Shown: piece by piece, positions 1-7,759 of the stretch
Numbering within the stretch: position 1 is the first letter of the stretch
Layout: each line of letters opens with the position of its first letter
Assembly (NCBI GenBank): GCA_030835135.1
Contig: JAUQWO010000032.1
Coordinates: 1 to 35,442, forward strand
From: Bacteroidota bacterium
GTDB lineage: Bacteria > Bacteroidota > Ignavibacteria > UBA10030 > UBA6906
Direction: 5' to 3'
Length of the DNA stretch: 35,442 nt
Position numbers and translations under genes: made by a program
Notes under the pieces: model-generated
What the model saw: only the letters and a program-made list of their open reading frames with translations
The model's database searches: none
What the model was told of the DNA's origin: nothing

Positions 1-1
1 T

Positions 2-502
2 CAGCGAGCTGCCCTTGCCTCAGGAATGGTTGTCCTCGTGCTCCTCCTACTGCAATTCGGTTTTGCCATGTACGTCGAGTCCCGTACAGCAGAGGCGACC
101 GAATCTAGCCTTGAGATCGAAGCCTCGGCGCGAGATGTCGCTGCGCGCGATGCTCAGGTCAGGAGCCTGGAGGAGCAGCTTGCGGGCGTCAGAGCCGGCG
201 CTCACCGGAGCCAACTTGCCCGCTCGCTTCATGACCTTGCCTCGTCTGTCACGCCCGGCGTGCGTTTTAACGAACTTGATATTACCTTGCCGGTCACAGG
301 GGCGCAGGTCTTTACGGTGAAGGGCAGGGCCGGCGCTCACGCCCATCTTGCTGCGTGGCTTGCTGCGCTTGACTCAGTGCATTTTGCGCGTGGGGCCCAG
401 CTCGTGCGCTCCGGCAGACCGGAGGAAATGACCAGCAATGAGGGTGCTATTCCGCGAGGTGGGGGGATTGGCTTTGAGGTGAGGGGAGAACTCTCGCGAT
501 GA
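2..502 (+). CDS. PilN/GspL-like inner-membrane assembly protein, 5' truncated
   Basis: The frame is open from base 2, so the start lies outside the window; at least 166 residues are visible. It begins with one hydrophobic helix (residues 9-24 of the visible part), followed by an Ala/Glu/Arg-rich coiled coil and a small C-terminal alpha/beta domain. This is the layout of PilN and of the C-terminal half of GspL, which anchor the cytoplasmic ATPase platform of type IV pili and type II secretion systems. Its stop overlaps the start of the next gene by four bases, as expected for an operon. The assignment rests on topology and gene order rather than on a signature motif. Confidence 0.6.
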   Translation, partial: QRAALASGMVVLVLLLLQFGFAMYVESRTAEATESSLEIEASARDVAARDAQVRSLEEQLAGVRAGAHRSQLARSLHDLASSVTPGVRFNELDITLPVTGAQVFTVKGRAGAHAHLAAWLAALDSVHFARGAQLVRSGRPEEMTSNEGAIPRGGGIGFEVRGELSR

Positions 503-1020
503 AGAAGCGGCAGTACATGTTGCTTCTTGGAGCCGTGGTCCTCGCAGCGGTGTACATCCTCTCGACTGAGGTTGCTGGCCGGTGGATCGAGACCCTTCGC
601 GCCTATGATGAACTCAGGGTGCGGGAGTCTCTCATTGCTGCTCCCGAATCACTTGCAGTGCGCAGGGCCCAGCTCAGGCGAAAGGAGGCATTACTTCGCA
701 GGGAGCTTGCCGAAGCAGCAGGCGATTACAGCCGCTCGTTCTCGGGTTTTCTCTCATTGGCGAGCAAGGAGGCGACATCTACCCGCGTTACTCTCACCGG
801 CGCTTCTCCTCTTGCCGGCCCTCAAGGCGGAAAACGGACACGGGAAGAACGCTTCCGCCTTCAGCTCAAGGGTGAGTTTCACGCCATCGCGCTGTATGTG
901 AACCGTCTGGAAAACGGTCCGCTCGAGATCCAGTGCGGACGGATTCTCCTCAAGCGATCATCGGGACGCGGCCCCGGACTCGATGCCACGCTCGAGGGGT
1001 CATTCCCTTCCGGAGAATAG
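499..1020 (+). CDS. PilO/GspM-like assembly protein
   Basis: A 173-residue protein with a single N-terminal membrane helix (residues 7-24), a charged coiled coil (about 30-75) and a C-terminal ferredoxin-like region ending in a strand-rich segment. PilO and GspM proteins have this bitopic form and pair with PilN/GspL in the periplasm. The ATG overlaps the stop of the upstream PilN-like gene (ATGA) and the next gene follows after 6 bases, so the genes are probably co-translated. PilO and GspM cannot be told apart from sequence alone here. Confidence 0.6.
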   Translation: MKKRQYMLLLGAVVLAAVYILSTEVAGRWIETLRAYDELRVRESLIAAPESLAVRRAQLRRKEALLRRELAEAAGDYSRSFSGFLSLASKEATSTRVTLTGASPLAGPQGGKRTREERFRLQLKGEFHAIALYVNRLENGPLEIQCGRILLKRSSGRGPGLDATLEGSFPSGE

Positions 1021-1026
1021 TCATCC

Positions 1027-1482
1027 ATGGCTGGACTTCCGCAGAAGCCGCTCACGCGCGCCCTCATGATTCTCCTCCTCATGATCTGGGGTGCCGTCGC
1101 CTACCAGGTGGTCGACGCTGTCTCCCGCATGGATTCCCCACCGGAGCCGGCATCCGCTTGTGCTATTCCTGAGAAGAGGCCTCCATTCATATACAAGGCG
1201 GATGTACCAGATCCTTTCACCGGCAGACAGGCAAATGCCGACAGCACGGTGAGAATCATAAGAAAGAAGCCGAAACCTCTGCCCTGGATGCCGCCACCAC
1301 TAGCGCTTACCGGAATCCTAACGCAGAAGAAGAAGGCAACGGCCGTTCTCCAGTCATCCGATGGAACGACGTTTTTCCTGGGTCGCGGGGACACCCTGCG
1401 CGGCGTGCGGATACTCCGGATCGATCCGAGGGTGGTGTTGTACAGCTACAGTGGGAAGAAGGGACAGTGGGTGCTCGAATGA
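1027..1482 (+). CDS. GspC/PilP-like periplasmic linker protein
   Basis: A 151-residue protein with an N-terminal membrane anchor (about residues 9-29), a proline-rich linker containing VPDPFTG, and a C-terminal beta domain (about 90-150). The C-terminal part (LTGILTQKKKATAVL, then GDTLRGVRILRID) has the pattern of the homology region of GspC and of PilP, which connect the inner-membrane platform to the secretin. It lies between the PilO-like gene and a minor pilin. The stop TGA overlaps the ATG of the next gene. Confidence 0.6.
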   Translation: MAGLPQKPLTRALMILLLMIWGAVAYQVVDAVSRMDSPPEPASACAIPEKRPPFIYKADVPDPFTGRQANADSTVRIIRKKPKPLPWMPPPLALTGILTQKKKATAVLQSSDGTTFFLGRGDTLRGVRILRIDPRVVLYSYSGKKGQWVLE

Positions 1483-2807
1483 GGAACCAGTCCGGCGAGG
1501 AGGGCTTTGCGCTTCCATCAGTGCTGATGCTGATGCTCATCCTCACACTTCTGGCGATGTCCGTGCTTCTCTTGCAGCACCTTCGGCGCATGCAGGCGGT
1601 GATGGATGTCGCGCGCGTCCGAGCAGACTTAGCTGCGCAGAGCGGCATAGCACGGGCTCTGAGTGAACCGTCTGCTGGGAAGGGAATCCAGACCTACGAG
1701 TTTGCTGATAGCAGCGTTGCTGTTGTCCGTACACGGCCGTGGGGGCTCCTCACTCTTGCCGAGTCGGAAGGACGGGCTAGCCGCGCGCATGCATCACGAA
1801 CTGCGCTCCTCGGCGCGTCACCACCCGAGTGCTACCGGTACGCTCTCACGTTTGCCAATCCCTCACGCCAGCTTATTTTGACCGGGAGTGCCACGATTGC
1901 GGGAGATCTGGCACTTGGATCAATGGGGGCTGCTGTCGGCACACTGCCGGGAGAACAACAGCCGCGCCAGCTTCCGGTTACGGGGAGTGTCCATCGGGGA
2001 GCCGCCTCATTCCTTCCACCGTTTGAGTCCCGGGCGATGGGAGCTGCGTTCGCGTCATTCGACGGTTTCCTTGGAGGTCAGCTACCTGCGTCAGGATCCG
2101 GCAACAGCGCAATACATACCGAGGACCTGACTCTTATTGTGGATTCTGTGGAGACCGCGTTCATGCAAGGGAATATCCGCATAACACAGAGACTGATCCG
2201 CCGAGAACATCCGCTTGAGGTCTATGTACAGGGAGACCTTGATATCGTGAGTGGCGCAGCGATTGAGGGGCTTGTGGCAATCTATGTGACCGGATCAGCG
2301 AGAGTCTCTTGTGGCGCGCGCTGCGAGAACATTGTTCTCATGTGCAGCGGTTCTGCTACAATCGATAGCGGAGTGGTCATGAGGGGACAAGTGATCGCGC
2401 CCTCGATCTCGGTCGGCCCGGATGCAAAGCTCCTGTATCCCTCAGTGCTCTGCTCCCGAGAAGTCGCGGGCGTCCGTTCAGCACGGAAGATCAACCTCTT
2501 GCGCCGCTCGCGCACCGAGGGGATGGTGATCCTCCTTCGGAATCGGTGTGGAAATGCCTCCATGGATATTGTGACGGTGGACCGCGAAGCGACGGTCTTT
2601 GGGGCGATCCACGCAGAAGGAACAGTGACGCTCGATGGGAGAGTGGAAGGTACCGCACTCTTTGAAGACCTCTTCTTCTTTCAAGCCCCGACATCCTATC
2701 ATGGTTGGATGCGATCAGGGAGGATTGACCGGAGTGCTCTTCCGGAGGGGTTTGCCGTGCCTCCTGCTCTGTCGCCCGGAAAGGGGGAGGTGATGCTGTG
2801 GTTTTAG
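1479..2807 (+). CDS. Large minor pilin (GspK/PilX-like) with beta-helical repeats
   Basis: A 442-residue protein. The ATG at 1479 overlaps the previous stop. It begins with a short charged leader and a prepilin-like cleavage region, EEGFALPSV, followed by a hydrophobic helix (about residues 9-32), typical of PilX/GspK-type minor pilins. The C-terminal half (about 250-420) contains repeated Gly/Val/Ala-rich strands (for example VTGSARVSCGARCENIV and AEGTVTLDGRVEG) resembling the bactofilin-type right-handed beta helix. A minor pilin carrying a polymer-like beta helix is less usual than the GspK alpha-domain form. Function at the pilus tip is inferred. Confidence 0.55.
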   Translation: MRNQSGEEGFALPSVLMLMLILTLLAMSVLLLQHLRRMQAVMDVARVRADLAAQSGIARALSEPSAGKGIQTYEFADSSVAVVRTRPWGLLTLAESEGRASRAHASRTALLGASPPECYRYALTFANPSRQLILTGSATIAGDLALGSMGAAVGTLPGEQQPRQLPVTGSVHRGAASFLPPFESRAMGAAFASFDGFLGGQLPASGSGNSAIHTEDLTLIVDSVETAFMQGNIRITQRLIRREHPLEVYVQGDLDIVSGAAIEGLVAIYVTGSARVSCGARCENIVLMCSGSATIDSGVVMRGQVIAPSISVGPDAKLLYPSVLCSREVAGVRSARKINLLRRSRTEGMVILLRNRCGNASMDIVTVDREATVFGAIHAEGTVTLDGRVEGTALFEDLFFFQAPTSYHGWMRSGRIDRSALPEGFAVPPALSPGKGEVMLWF

Positions 2808-3238
2808 GATACTCAACCCTGGTTGTGCCGCTGGCGAATAGCGCCATTCTCAAAACCTTCCGGAAGGCCAGCAGGAAAGCGAGAACGGCCGTTCATGATG
2901 AATCCGGCCACACGCTTGCCGAGACCCTCGTAGCCCTGACGCTCTTTACCGCGGTGCTCATACCTCTTCTGACTGCTATCGGCAATCTCACTACGGACGA
3001 CCGGGCTGAGCGCACACAGGAAGCGCTCCGGCTTGCTCAGGCCGAACTTGCTTCTTCTGGTTCGCCGGGCGCAAGTGAGGGAGATACCCAGCGCACGGAG
3101 CACGGCCTTCAGGTACTCCGGCGCATCACAAGGCATGGAGAACTCATCGAGGTCGAGGTCATTGTCACGGACACAAGGAAGGGAGGACGCACGCTTGTCC
3201 ACTTCGCTCGGACATCCGTTCACGCGCGCATTCGCTGA
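2798..3238 (+). CDS. Pseudopilin, GspI/GspJ-type
   Basis: A 146-residue protein starting with GTG at 2798, inside the end of the upstream gene. A long basic leader (about 38 residues) precedes the prepilin peptidase motif ESG|HTLAETLVALTLFTA, with Glu at position +5 of the mature pilin and a hydrophobic helix after it. This is the class III signal of type IV pilins and type II pseudopilins. The leader is unusually long, so an internal start is possible, but no better ribosome-binding site was seen. It overlaps the next pseudopilin gene by about 44 bases. Confidence 0.65.
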   Translation: MVLGYSTLVVPLANSAILKTFRKASRKARTAVHDESGHTLAETLVALTLFTAVLIPLLTAIGNLTTDDRAERTQEALRLAQAELASSGSPGASEGDTQRTEHGLQVLRRITRHGELIEVEVIVTDTRKGGRTLVHFARTSVHARIR

Positions 3239-3713
3239 CGAATCAGGCTTCACCATCAACGAACTCATTGTCGCGATGGTCGTCGGCTCGATCCTCGTTG
3301 GCTACGCCTTCGAGCTCTATGTGTTCGCAAGCCGCATCATCACGTCATGGCGGGCCAGGACGGAGATCGCAGGCGCCGCTGAAGGAGTGCTCAACCGGAT
3401 GACACTTGATATTCAGCGTTCATCAGAACTTATCCAGGAGGGCGACTCGCTTTTCGTGATGATCTCAGACAACCGGGAGATCGCGTCATATCGAGTGTCG
3501 AGGGGGATGGTCATACGGGGGGAAGTCCCTATGCACGCAAGCGAGAAGACGCGTGTTGGCATACAACTCGTTCGTACTGGTAGGACTGTAGATCTGCATG
3601 TGCGCGCGGTCTCTGGAACGAACGAGCTTGAGGTTCACGGCTCTGCACAGCTCCAGGTGAGTTCGACGGCCTTGGTGACGAAGGGGGAAGGAGGCCGAGG
3701 TGGCGCTCACTGA
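3195..3713 (+). CDS. Pseudopilin, GspJ-like
   Basis: I place the start at TTG 3195, eight bases after a strong GGGAGG (3181-3186); this gives 172 residues. The frame is open further upstream, but that part only shadows the previous gene. The leader ends DESG and is followed by FTINELIVAMVVGSILVGY: a prepilin peptidase site, Glu at +5 and the N-terminal hydrophobic helix. The remaining beta-rich domain has the size of GspJ. It overlaps gspF by 14 bases. Confidence 0.7.
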   Translation: MSTSLGHPFTRAFADESGFTINELIVAMVVGSILVGYAFELYVFASRIITSWRARTEIAGAAEGVLNRMTLDIQRSSELIQEGDSLFVMISDNREIASYRVSRGMVIRGEVPMHASEKTRVGIQLVRTGRTVDLHVRAVSGTNELEVHGSAQLQVSSTALVTKGEGGRGGAH

Positions 3714-4764
3714 ACTCAGATCCAGGATATCCGGGGCGGATATTGCGACATTTGCTACGCAGCTCTCGGTCATGCTTGAGTCCCGCGTCTCGCTCCAGCG
3801 TTCTCTTGAGGTACTTCTTGTCCAAACACGCAACGTGCGGCTCCGCGAGGTCATTGCCGATATCGGGCGGTCGGTCAGACATGGCAACCCTCTCCATGAG
3901 GCCCTCGCCAGGCATCCACGCGTCTTCGATGCGCTTTTTGTTGTGACTGTGGAAGTCGGTCAGGAAACGGGTCGTCTGGCGGAGGTCCTCGCCCATCTGG
4001 CAGAGTACCTAGAGAAGATGGCCGCGCTCAAACGGAAGATCACGCAGGCAATGACCTATCCTCTCCTCGTCGCTCTCGTGGCACTCGGATCGATCCTCTT
4101 CCTGCTTGTGTTTATCGTACCATCGTTCGGAGAGATGTTCGCGAGTTTCCAGAAGGAGCTTCCGCCAGTCACGCAGATCGTCGTCGATGTCAGCCATATC
4201 GTGACCGGATATGGGTGGTATGCGGCAGGTGTGCTCGCCCTCGGGGTGGCCGGCCTCGGGATAGGTGTAGATCGTCAGCATCTTGCCAGAAGAAGCGCGC
4301 TCTTTGCCCTCAGGCTTCCTGTTGCTGGGGACATTCTTGTGAAGACGCAGGTGGCGAGGTTCTGCCGTACGCTCGCGACGCTTCTCGGTGCGCAGGTCTC
4401 GCTTGTGAAAGCTCTCGAAGTGACGCAGCGGGGGATCTGGATTGAAGGGATGCGCGATGAGGTGGGGCGCATCCTCCGTTCGGTGAAGCACGGCCGGTCG
4501 ATCGCCGCGCCGCTTGAGTCATCGCCATTCTTCCCTCCGATGGTGAGCCAGATGATCGCCGTTGGTGAGGAGACGAGTGAGCTCGACCGGATGCTCTTCA
4601 AAGTCGCAGCTTTCCACGAGCGGGAACTGGATGCCAGGATCGATGCCCTCTCCTCATTAATAGAGCCTGTCGTTGTCCTCCTGCTTGGCTTTGTGGTCGC
4701 AGGGATCCTGATTGCCATGTACCTTCCGATGTTCGAACTCGTGGGGGCGTTTGGTGGAGGGTGA
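3700..4764 (+). CDS. gspF: Type II secretion / type IV pilus platform protein GspF/PilC
   Basis: A 354-residue protein with a GTG start after GGAGG. Two copies of the T2SSF domain are present (about residues 15-135 and 215-340), each a helical cytoplasmic domain ending in membrane helices (about 118-143, 165-185 and 320-345). The pattern VLLVQTRNVRLREVI ... GNPLHEAL and its second copy are diagnostic of GspF/PilC, the integral inner-membrane platform that works with the assembly ATPase. It is the last intact gene of the secretion operon in this window. Confidence 0.9.
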   Translation: MALTELRSRISGADIATFATQLSVMLESRVSLQRSLEVLLVQTRNVRLREVIADIGRSVRHGNPLHEALARHPRVFDALFVVTVEVGQETGRLAEVLAHLAEYLEKMAALKRKITQAMTYPLLVALVALGSILFLLVFIVPSFGEMFASFQKELPPVTQIVVDVSHIVTGYGWYAAGVLALGVAGLGIGVDRQHLARRSALFALRLPVAGDILVKTQVARFCRTLATLLGAQVSLVKALEVTQRGIWIEGMRDEVGRILRSVKHGRSIAAPLESSPFFPPMVSQMIAVGEETSELDRMLFKVAAFHERELDARIDALSSLIEPVVVLLLGFVVAGILIAMYLPMFELVGAFGGG

Positions 4765-4794
4765 TCTCTCGCAAGTCCCAGAACAGTGCTTCAT

Positions 4795-4869
4795 GTGAAA
4801 AAGGAGCGCTTGGGATCGAAAAAGCATGACAGGGGAATCGCTTGGAGACAATCGGGGGTGATCAAATAG
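4795..4869 (+). pseudogene. Probable truncated gspG (major pseudopilin leader only)
   Basis: Thirty bases after gspF a GTG opens a 24-residue frame starting VKKERLGSKKHDRG, which looks like the basic leader of a major pseudopilin up to the Gly of the prepilin peptidase site. Instead of the expected FTLIEL the frame continues IAWRQSGVIK and stops at 4869. gspG commonly follows gspF. I infer that the gene was cut near 4836, which would mark the left edge of the accessory island. There is no strong ribosome-binding site, so this remains a hypothesis. Confidence 0.4.
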
Positions 4870-4954
4870 TCATCCGAAGATGGCTGGGGAGTGGCGATAC
4901 CATCACCGTATTGGGTAGAGTGTAAGTGCTGATAGATCAATTGGTTAGACTCGC

Positions 4955-5233
4955 TCACCCTTGCATTTCATGATCGAAGACGTCAAGTTCGCCGAAATTG
5001 TCTCGCTTGGATGCCCAGTTCAGAACAAAATCTTGTGCGGCTCGCCAGAATTCTAATGGGAGCGAGCCACTTGCGCTGAATGGGTTGACATATGTCGATC
5101 GATTCCGTATGATTTCAATATAGAAACCCTTTGGGAGAGGGTGGTGGGGAAACGAGTTGAGGCCTCTTCTGTCCGAAAGGATAGAGAGGCTTTTTTGTTT
5201 CGACGTCCGTATGAATGTCGGCACCGGAAGCAC
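4955..5233 (-). pseudogene. Possible gene remnant, unknown
   Basis: A minus-strand frame of up to 92 residues. The C-terminal 55 residues (YIEIIRNRSTYVNPFSASG ... LDVFDHEMQG) look like genuine protein, with balanced composition and regular codon use. The upstream part runs through a terminator hairpin and is unlikely to be coding. No ribosome-binding site or start fits the good part. It may be the 3' end of a gene whose 5' part was lost at the island boundary. I do not recognise a family. Confidence 0.2.
5162..5196 (+). terminator. Rho-independent terminator
   Basis: GCCTCT...CTGTCC pairs with GGATAG AGAGGC around a GAAA loop, with one bulged T, and is followed by TTTTTT. It would stop plus-strand transcription coming from the left flank before the J-domain gene. 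Confidence 0.75.
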
Positions 5234-5625
5234 GACCTTATGGGAACTCGGCCGATCCTACCACGGGTAAGAAGACGGTTTGGTAGAATTAAATGATTGT
5301 GGTCAGGCCGTGTCTTAGGGAATTGCTCGATCAGCCAATAGCATGATTTGAGGAGGATGTTTTCGAGGAATGTATTTACTGGGGAAATCAAGATCGGGAT
5401 CTTGTGACGGTCGCATTGACGAACGAATGAGGATGCGTGCGATTTCGATGTGGATGAGACTCAAGAACAACACCGGATTTATTGCCGCACAAAATCTCAA
5501 TAGAATGACGGCGGTAAGAAGGCGGAATCGGCGTCTTGACCCGAGCCCGCGATGCGACATTACGTCCGCGCAGAATGATGTCTCTGGAATGATGAGCTAG
5601 ATTAACCGAAGGACGGCGAGTACAT

Positions 5626-6618
5626 ATGACGCAGAACGAATTGGCTGCCGCTGTACGGCAGATTCTTGGCATATCCTCTGGGAATGATGATTTTGCGGAG
5701 TTGTATGTCAAATTGAAGCAATATCGAAACGGGTGTCACCCCGACAAGACAACTGATGGCGAGGAGAAGAAGCGTCGAGAGGAAGCATTCAAGGGAGCCT
5801 CGCAACTGTTGGAGGAAATGGAGATATACCTGAAGGGGGGAACACTCGAGAGGCTTCCGGCCAAGATAGCCAAGAGAGGAGTCGTCAAGCCTATAGACAT
5901 CGAGATCCTGATTCGCAACCGACGACTTGAAGATGAAGTGCTAGAGCTGCGATCGAAGAACGAGACCCTTACATGGGAGGTCGAGCAGCTTCGTGACGAA
6001 ATCGAGAAAGCAAAGAAAGTCATTTCGACGAAGGCTGCGGACATCGTTCGGCAAGACGCTAGGCCCCGGAATACCCCACAAAGGGTGACCCTCGGAATCA
6101 GTGGAGTTCTCGCCATTGCTATTGGCATGAGCAAGGATCTATTTGGCTTATTGGATCGCGTTCAGGGTTACGATGAATCGACAATCTCGATCGTGCGGAT
6201 TATGGCATTCACGGTTTTCGTTGGTTGCTTCTGGGCCGTCTTGGCGAAGGAGAGACGACTAGCCAAAATAAACAAATCACTTGACAATCTCTTCACTGCG
6301 GTCGAAAGAACAAGCTTCGTCCAGTCGATGGCGGGAATCAAAGTCTTTAGCGACACGGATGTAGCCGAGTACATCCAACGGAGCGCGTTTTCCAAGAGAC
6401 TCTCCGGATCGTATCTTCTATCTTGGCGAAGATTGCTCCCCGGTAGACTCAACAGAGTCGACATTGAGCATCTGTCACAGGCATTCATTTCAAGGCTATT
6501 AGAAGAGGGGATGGCTCGGGAGATTGGGATCTCCGAATGCAAGCGCTACTATGACCTGACAGACAACAGTACGACCATCGCTTGGCATCTTCGGCAGCCC
6601 AACGGGGCCAAGGGGTAA
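5626..6618 (+). CDS. J-domain-like membrane protein
   Basis: A 330-residue protein. Residues 1-65 resemble a J domain: a first helix, a second helix, the HPD motif at 38-40 (CHPDKT) and a third helix with EEAFKGASQLLEEM. HPD is the motif through which J proteins stimulate Hsp70. It is followed by a predicted coiled coil (about 98-140), two membrane helices (about 155-173 and 188-208) and a soluble C-terminal region of about 120 residues without recognised motifs. Membrane-bound J proteins of this layout are not standard DnaJ or CbpA. Together with the next three genes it may form a defence locus; that role is inference. Confidence 0.6.
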   Translation: MTQNELAAAVRQILGISSGNDDFAELYVKLKQYRNGCHPDKTTDGEEKKRREEAFKGASQLLEEMEIYLKGGTLERLPAKIAKRGVVKPIDIEILIRNRRLEDEVLELRSKNETLTWEVEQLRDEIEKAKKVISTKAADIVRQDARPRNTPQRVTLGISGVLAIAIGMSKDLFGLLDRVQGYDESTISIVRIMAFTVFVGCFWAVLAKERRLAKINKSLDNLFTAVERTSFVQSMAGIKVFSDTDVAEYIQRSAFSKRLSGSYLLSWRRLLPGRLNRVDIEHLSQAFISRLLEEGMAREIGISECKRYYDLTDNSTTIAWHLRQPNGAKG

Positions 6619-6646
6619 TTGACTCTCACTGTCATGAACTCACAAG

Positions 6647-6737
6647 CCCGGGACACCCCTGGAATGACAAGCTAGTGCAAAGACTATCGTGCAAGAGATT
6701 CTCGATTTCAGCGTTCCTAGCATTCCAGGTGTCCGGG
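6647..6737. repeat. Long imperfect inverted repeat in an intergenic region
   Basis: CCCGGGACACCCCTGGAATG (6647-6666) faces CATTCCAGGTGTCCGGG (6721-6737), its near-perfect reverse complement, across 54 bases; CTAG and neighbouring bases extend the pairing inward. It fills part of the 319-base gap between the J-domain gene and the SLATT-like gene, where no coding frame is evident. No T-tract follows, so it is not an ordinary terminator. A structured RNA, a regulatory element or the ends of a decayed insertion are all possible. Confidence 0.5.
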
Positions 6738-6937
6738 TGAACGTCGTCAGCCTCTCGCTTGCGGTCTTGGTGGGATCGTCGTTCCATTTGCGTCAATGAA
6801 AAGCGGCTGACCACTCGGACCCATCCAGTTGCTCTGCCTAACACCGCGTCGGGGTCGTCACCGAGTCTGTTATAAGTGTTGGTTGCTTGCAATTATACAG
6901 TCGTTTCGCGGCGCAAATCGGCGAAGGAGAGATCAAC

Positions 6938-7453
6938 ATGGAGTTCGATGAGCGGGACCAACTGTGGAACGCGGTTTGGAAGACGTACTACGATTCCTAT
7001 TTTCAAGAGGTTCTTTCAGAACGGCTTGTATTGCGATGGCAGAGATTTGATGAGTTCTCCAAGGTACTGATCGCGTTGACGGCATCCGGTTCAGCTATCT
7101 CAGGATGGGCCCTTTGGAATGAGCCGGCATTCAAGTGTGCCTGGGCTGGCTTGGCTGGCACGAGTGCAATCTTTGCAATCGCTCATAAATCTATGGATGT
7201 TGCTAGGAAGTTGAATGATTGGGGAGTCTCTCGAACCCAGTTTAGCGCAATTCGCATAGGCTGTGAGAAACTCATTATCGAGCTCCGAGTCAATCCACAG
7301 TTTGACGTTCAAGTCTTCCTCGAGAAACTGAATTCACTCAAGAACAGTTTTGCCGATTCATACGGGCAATCGAAGGTCGATGCCTTCTTGACTGGTCGAC
7401 TCAAGTCTAGTGTTCAAACAGAGCTAGATGTTTTCATCACTTCCAATTACTAA
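6938..7453 (+). CDS. SLATT-like two-helix membrane protein
   Basis: A 171-residue protein. ATG 6938 follows AAGGAGA with correct spacing. An amphipathic N-terminal helix is followed by two close membrane helices (about residues 42-60 and 65-83) and then a helical cytoplasmic tail with SMDVARKLNDWGVSR. This form, two transmembrane helices then a long helical tail, is that of SLATT-fold proteins, predicted pore formers in nucleotide-triggered defence systems. I see no fused effector or sensor. Its neighbour AAA_13 ATPase could be its sensor. The family call rests on topology, not on a diagnostic motif. Confidence 0.45.
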   Translation: MEFDERDQLWNAVWKTYYDSYFQEVLSERLVLRWQRFDEFSKVLIALTASGSAISGWALWNEPAFKCAWAGLAGTSAIFAIAHKSMDVARKLNDWGVSRTQFSAIRIGCEKLIIELRVNPQFDVQVFLEKLNSLKNSFADSYGQSKVDAFLTGRLKSSVQTELDVFITSNY

Positions 7454-7468
7454 CCAAGGATTACACCC

Positions 7469-7543
7469 ATGGGAATCCGAACAGGTCCGCCTAAGCCACC
7501 ACCGCCCCCACCGCCCCGGCCAAGGCCCACGCCAAAACCATAG
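7469..7543 (+). CDS. Proline-rich microprotein
   Basis: A 24-residue frame starting at ATG 7469, 15 bases after the SLATT-like gene, with AAGGA 9 bases upstream. It contains GPPKPPPPPPPRPRPTPKP: 14 of 24 residues are proline and the rest mostly Arg, Lys and Thr. Seven consecutive prolines would stall ribosomes without EF-P, so it could act as a translational brake as well as a peptide. It lies between the SLATT-like and AAA_13 genes in the same orientation. Not a known family to me. Confidence 0.45.
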   Translation: MGIRTGPPKPPPPPPPRPRPTPKP

Positions 7544-7759
7544 GCGTGTCGCGATGGGATCGAGCGAAATGCGGCTGTAATCACCACCAGGATTTGGAAG
7601 GATCACAGTTCAGTCCCCGCGACGAGCATGACTATTCAGACCAACGGTTCCACCTGTGGGGCTGGTGAGCAGAAATCCAGTAATCAACTGCGTCAATGCC
7701 TCCCGCAGTAAGTATTAGCTGCGAGGCGCGACCCGTCAGAATCGCGAAGGTAACCAAAT

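Larger units (their letters stand above)
4870..5625. other. Gene-poor left end of the island
   Basis: About 750 bases with no convincing complete gene. It holds one strong plus-strand terminator hairpin (5162-5196) and, on the minus strand, a protein-like fragment described separately. Short frames on both strands after 5300 show no domain, ribosome-binding site or sensible codon bias. The first base of the J-domain gene at 5626 is preceded by GAAGGACGGCGAG, which gives that gene a ribosome-binding site. Confidence 0.4.

Noticed and set aside
5370-5600. Plus-strand frame of 76 codons before the J-domain gene
   Set aside because: Arg/Met-rich composition and no domain; coding is unlikely.
7628-7711. 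27-residue frame (MTIQTNGSTCGAGEQKSSNQ ...) between the microprotein and the AAA_13 gene
   Set aside because: There is no ribosome-binding site and no conserved-looking pattern; it is probably chance.
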